10,000 nucleotides of DNA from Penaeus vannamei (taxonomy: Eukaryota > Arthropoda > Malacostraca > Decapoda > Penaeidae): the NCBI RefSeq assembly GCF_042767895.1, contig NC_091563.1, positions 42,928,852-42,938,851 of the forward strand. The letters run 5' to 3'. The notes below the pieces were generated by a model that was not told where the DNA came from, made no database searches, and saw only the letters and a program-made list of their open reading frames with translations. This document shows positions 6,481-10,000 of this stretch, piece after piece; position 1 is the first letter of the stretch, and each line of letters starts with the position of its first letter. Position numbers and translations under genes: made by a program.

Positions 6481-6721
6481 GTTTGGGGGAGGGGGAGGGA
6501 GGAAGGAGGGAGGGAGAAGGGAGAGGGAGGGGAGGGGGAGGGAGGAAGGAGGGAGAAGGGAAGGGGAGAGGGAGGGAGGGAGGGAGGGAGGGAGGGAGGG
6601 AGGAGGGAGGAAGGAGGGAGAGGGAGAGGAAGGAAGGAGGGGAGAGGGATAGGGAGAGGGAGGGAGAGAGCGGTGTAGATGGGGAAGGAGAGGTTGGGAG
6701 TGTGGGAGGGGGAGCGAGGGA

Positions 6722-6788
<67 letters not shown>

Positions 6789-6890
6789 AGAGAAAGAGAG
6801 AGAGAGAAAGAGAAAGAGAAAGAGACAAACAGACAGAAAGACAGACAAAAAGAGAAACACAAAAAGAGAGAGAAGAGACACTCCCCCATT
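6481..6890. repeat. Composite polypurine satellite: GGGA, GA, GAAA, CAGA
   Basis: GGGA/GGAAG words (6484-6720) pass into a pure AG run (6725-6781), AAAGAG words (6781-6825) and CAGA words (6826-6850), with a mixed purine tail. The order of motifs closely resembles 1938-2330, in the same orientation. It is G-quadruplex-prone on the + strand. Confidence 0.9.
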
Positions 6891-7260
6891 CCCACCCTCC
6901 CGAGGCCGACCCGAGATGAGACCGCAGGGCCGCCACATCACTCCCAAATCCCTTCCACTTATTTCTTCGCATAAAACACTTACCCGTTCCTCTCCTTCGT
7001 CGCTCTTACTCTTCCTTCTTTCTCTTTCGTTCGCATTTCTCCTCCTTTCGCTATTTTTTCGTTTTTTCTTCCCTCGTTCGCGTTTATTTTTTCTCCGTGT
7101 CTCTCTTCCATGTTTCTTCTTATTGATGTCGTTCTTGTTCTCTTCTCAGTTCCTCCTTTATTTGTCTATCTATTTACAGTTTATCTTGTTATGTCTATCC
7201 ATCCCGTTTCTTCAGCTTTCCCTACGTCAATCGACTTTCTCCCTACTCCCATTTTCCTTC
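6891..7260. other. Spacer between inverted R/Y tracts
   Basis: About 370 bases, GC-richer at the start (6891-6950) and then T/C-rich with CTT, TCG and TTTC words. No tandem unit, RNA gene or credible exon is seen. It would form the loop of the large inverted repeat made by its flanks. Confidence 0.5.
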
Positions 7261-7760
<500 letters not shown>

Positions 7761-7784
7761 GCTTTTCTGGGCACGGCACGGCTG

Positions 7785-7814
7785 AGGTCAGAGGTCAGAG
7801 GTCAAACGAGGTGA
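7785..7814 (+). promoter_or_regulatory. Three AGGTCA direct repeats, one-base spacing (DR1)
   Basis: Seen: AGGTCA at 7785-7790, 7792-7797 and 7799-7804, each separated by a single G, followed four bases later by AGGTGA at 7809-7814. Known: AGGTCA is the nuclear-receptor half-site and a one-base direct repeat (DR1) is the preferred form for RXR/USP, HNF4 and COUP-TF (Seven-up) receptors. The stretch lies in about 100 bases of non-repetitive sequence between two low-complexity blocks. Alternative: a 7 bp microsatellite of three units that resembles the site by chance. Confidence 0.45.
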
Positions 7815-7867
7815 TGGCATCTCCCTCGCTTGCTCTACTTCCGCGTCCTCACCCTCGCATTCCTCTC

Positions 7868-8335
7868 TGGGTGGAGGGCGGGGGGGGGGGGGAGGGGGGA
7901 GGTGGAAGAAGAGGAGGAGGAGGACTAGGAGGGGGAGGAAGAAGAAGAAGAAGAAGAAGAAGAAGAAGAAGAAGAAGAAGAAGGAAAAGAAAGATGAAGA
8001 GGGAGGAGGAGGGAGAGAGGGGCGAGAGGATGAGGAGGTAGAAGAGGGAGGGGGAGGAGGGAGGAGGAGGGAGGGAGGGAGGGGGCAAAGGATGAGGAGG
8101 TGGAAGAGGGCGAGGAGGAGGAGGAGGAGGAGGAGAAGAAGAAGACGAGGAGGAAGAGGGGGAGGAGGTGGAGAAAAACGAAGAAAGAGGAGAAGAAGAG
8201 AGCAGAGCAGGAGACGGAAAAGGAAAAAAAAAACAGACGAAAATAAAATAAAAATAAAAATAAATCAAGAAAAGAAGAAGAAAAAAGACAAAATAGAAGA
8301 GGAAAAAAAGAAGAAGAAAGAAGGGGGGGGGGGGG
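7868..8335. repeat. Polypurine tract with (GAA)n, (GGA)n and two G13 runs
   Basis: This is nearly pure A/G for about 470 bases. It starts with a 13-base G run (7880-7892), then GGA words, a GAA run (7937-7983, about 15 triplets), GGA/GGGA words and A-rich (AAATA, AAGAAG) words, and ends with another 13-base G run (8323-8335). The Arg/Lys/Glu and Pro/Ser frames here are artefacts. Confidence 0.85.
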
Positions 8336-8567
8336 TATCCGCCCTCACCCCCTCCCCTTGGTCCGCTTTCGTAAAGGTAATGAGAAAACGGGAAGAGAAA
8401 GAAGGGATTATAAAAGAAAATAATAAAGATAATAATAAGGGAAATGCAATAACGAGTTTATGCCATTATCAAGAAAGAAGAGAAGATAATAAAATATACA
8501 TAAACATGGAGAAGGGGAGATTAAATAACGGGATAAAGATTAAAGTGAGAAAAAAACGGGATTACTC
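8336..8567. other. AT-rich mixed spacer, no gene seen
   Basis: Mixed A-rich sequence with AATAAAGATAATAATAAG-type words and about 40 bases of unique sequence at its start. Nothing recognisable as a gene or RNA. Confidence 0.45.
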
Positions 8568-8785
8568 TTACTCCCCCTCCCCCCCCCCGCCCCCACAAGT
8601 GCGCCCCCTCCTCTTCCTCTTCCTTCCCCTTCCCCTTTCTCCTCTTCCTCCCCCACCCTGCCCTCCCTTCTCCCCCTTCCCTTCATTTTCCTACTACTTC
8701 CTCTCTACTTCTTTCCTCTCCTCTCCTCTTCCCTTCCTCCCCTCCCTTTTCTTCTCCTTTCTTCACCACTTCCCCCCCCCCTGAT
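8568..8785. repeat. Polypyrimidine tract (CCT/CTT)n
   Basis: C/T-rich sequence with CCTCTTCC and CCCCTT words and C runs at both ends (8579-8588 and near 8772). Together with the purine tract at 7868-8335 it makes a second purine-spacer-pyrimidine pair. Confidence 0.75.
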
Positions 8786-8805
8786 TTTTGCAATCCCTCT
8801 TTCTT

Positions 8806-9110
8806 AATAATGATGATGATAATAATAGTAATAATAATAATAATAATAATAATTTCTTATTTTCATTATCATTATTATTATTATCATCATTATTATCATC
8901 ATCATCATTATTATTATCATTATTATTATTATTATTATTATTACTAATATCATTATCATTATTATCATTACTATCATCATTATTATTATCATCATTATCA
9001 TTATTATCATTATCATTATTATCATTACTATCATCATTATCATTAGTATCATTACCATTTCTATTATCATTATCATCATAAGCATTATCATAATCATAAT
9101 AACAGAAATA
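8806..9110. repeat. (AAT/ATC)n trinucleotide array with internal inversion
   Basis: The first part (8806-8852) is AATAATGATGAT followed by repeated AAT on the + strand. After TTCTTATTTTC the rest (8864-9110) is ATT and ATC triplets, the reverse complement of the first part. The motif therefore flips strand inside the array. Open frames are poly Ile/Met on one strand and Asp/Asn on the other, as expected from triplet repeats. Confidence 0.9.
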
Positions 9111-9204
9111 ATAACAATGAGAAACAACGACGCCAACTTCAACAGCAACAATAATGATAAGAAAAAGGCCAAGAACACAGAAAAGAAGAAGGAGAAGAAG
9201 AAAG

Positions 9205-10000
9205 AAACAAAACAATATATATGTAAGAGAAAGAAGGAAGAAAGGAAGGAAGGAAGGAAGGAAAGAAGGAAGAAAGGAAGGAAGGAAGGAAGGAAGGAAA
9301 GAAAGAAAGAAGGAAGGAAGAAAGAAAGGAAGGAGGGAGGGAGGGAAGAAGAAAGGAAGGAAGAAAGGAAGGAAAAAAGGAAAGAAGGAAGGAAGAAAGG
9401 AAGGAAAGAAGGAAGACAGCAAAGAAGGAAGGGAGGAAAGAAGGAAAGAAGGAAGGAAGGAAGGAAGGAAGAAGAAGAAGGAAGAAAGGAAGAGGAAGTA
9501 AGGAAAGAAGGAAGGAAGGAAGGAGGGAGAGGGAAGAAGAAAAGGAAGAAAGAAGGAATGAGGGAAGGAGGGAGGAAAGAAGAAAGGAAAGGAGGAAGGA
9601 AAGAATAAAGGAAAGAATAAAAGAAAGAAGGAAGAAAGGAAAGAAAAAGAAGAAGGAAGGAAGGAAAGAAGGAAGAAAGGAAGCGAAGGAAAGGAACAGA
9701 ACGAACGAACGAACAAGAGAGGAAGAAGGGAACGAAGGAGGGAGGAAAGAAGGAAGGAAGGAAGAAAGGAAGACGAAAGAAGGAAGAAAGGAAGGAAGAA
9801 AAGAAGGAAGGAAGAAAAAAAGGAAGGAAAGAAGGAAGGAAGGAAGGAAAGAAGGAAGGAGGGAAAGAAGAAAGGAAAGAAGGAAGAAAGGAAAGAATAA
9901 AAGAAGGAAGAAAGGAAGGAAGAAGAAAGGAAGGAAGAAGAAAGGAAGGAAGAAGAAAGGAAGGAAGAAGAAAGGAAGGAAGAAGAAAGGAAGGAAGAAG
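9205..10000. repeat. (GGAA/GAAG)n polypurine satellite
   Basis: About 800 bases of GGAA, GAAA and GAAG words with very few interruptions, the clearest being a short (GAAC)4 patch near 9699-9714. It continues past the window edge. The Lys/Glu/Arg and Phe/Leu/Pro/Ser frames are repeat translations. Confidence 0.93.
9911..10000. repeat. Six exact 15 bp higher-order units
   Basis: AAAGGAAGGAAGAAG is repeated without a single change at 9911, 9926, 9941, 9956, 9971 and 9986, ending at the window edge. The degenerate GGAA tract before it shows no such register, so this is a recently homogenised unit. Confidence 0.95.

Noticed and set aside
6247..6483. Possible short exon in mixed-composition sequence
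   Set aside because: Both strands are open here, no motif is recognisable and the frame continues into a purine satellite. I kept it as an unassigned unique stretch.
8763..9716. Minus-strand frame of 317 codons, Phe/Ser/Pro then Asn/Asp-rich
   Set aside because: It is a translation of the (GGAA)n and (ATT/ATC)n arrays. Asn/Asp tracts come from triplet phase only.

Overview
This window looks like non-coding DNA from an animal nuclear genome. Nearly the whole length is simple-sequence DNA: polypurine and polypyrimidine tracts, di-, tri- and tetranucleotide microsatellites, and at least eight separate tandem or duplicated arrays with 15, 19, 20, 45, about 46-59, about 90, 109 and 183 bp periods. 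I find no protein-coding gene, rRNA, tRNA, CRISPR array or recognisable transposase. The long open frames are repeat translations (poly Leu-Ser, Glu-Arg, Pro-Ser, Lys-Glu, Asp or Ile) and carry no domain. Extreme density of (CT/GA)n, (GGAA)n, (ATT/ATC)n and (GAT)n with little unique sequence is characteristic of decapod crustaceans, above all penaeid shrimps. That assignment is an inference from repeat style only; another repeat-rich invertebrate is possible.

Layout. 1-264: GC-rich, CpG-containing sequence with a perfect CRE palindrome and a GC box. 265-780: T/C-rich array of about 90 bp units. 781-1277: AT-rich sequence, a GAAA tract, a cluster of TGACCT motifs and a TTC tract. 1278-1712: a 183 bp duplication carrying an embedded ATT/ATC microsatellite. 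1713-1937: a mostly unique island with GATA, half-CRE and E-box motifs and a hairpin. 1938-2330: composite GGGA/GA/CAGA/GAAA purine tract. 2331-2495: A-rich sequence with a strong hairpin. 2496-2800: GGA then GAT microsatellites. 2808-3045: CCCT-type tract. 3145-3288: a GC-rich 19 bp array that repeats the EGR/Zif268 site. 3341-4018: a 20 bp CT-rich array. 4019-4747: AT-rich then C-rich sequence bracketed by an A38 and a T23 run. 4748-5167: T/C-rich DNA. 5168-5444: 45 bp array. 5445-5604: unique. 5605-5880: array with a conserved TTTTTCATCTTAAA core. 5881-6090: 109 bp duplication. 6091-6480: mostly unique. 6481-7760: two oppositely oriented purine/pyrimidine composite tracts forming a giant inverted repeat. 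7761-7867: a unique island with three AGGTCA motifs at one-base spacing. 7868-8335: polypurine. 8336-8567: AT-rich mixed. 8568-8785: polypyrimidine. 8806-9110: inverted AAT/ATT trinucleotide array. 9205-10000: GGAA tract, ending in six exact 15 bp repeats that run off the window.

No genes can be said to work together here. The points of interest are structural (long R/Y inverted repeats, hairpins, G4/i-motif potential) and motif-level (an EGR-site minisatellite, a DR1 triplet). Any regulatory role is inference from motif matches and is untested.
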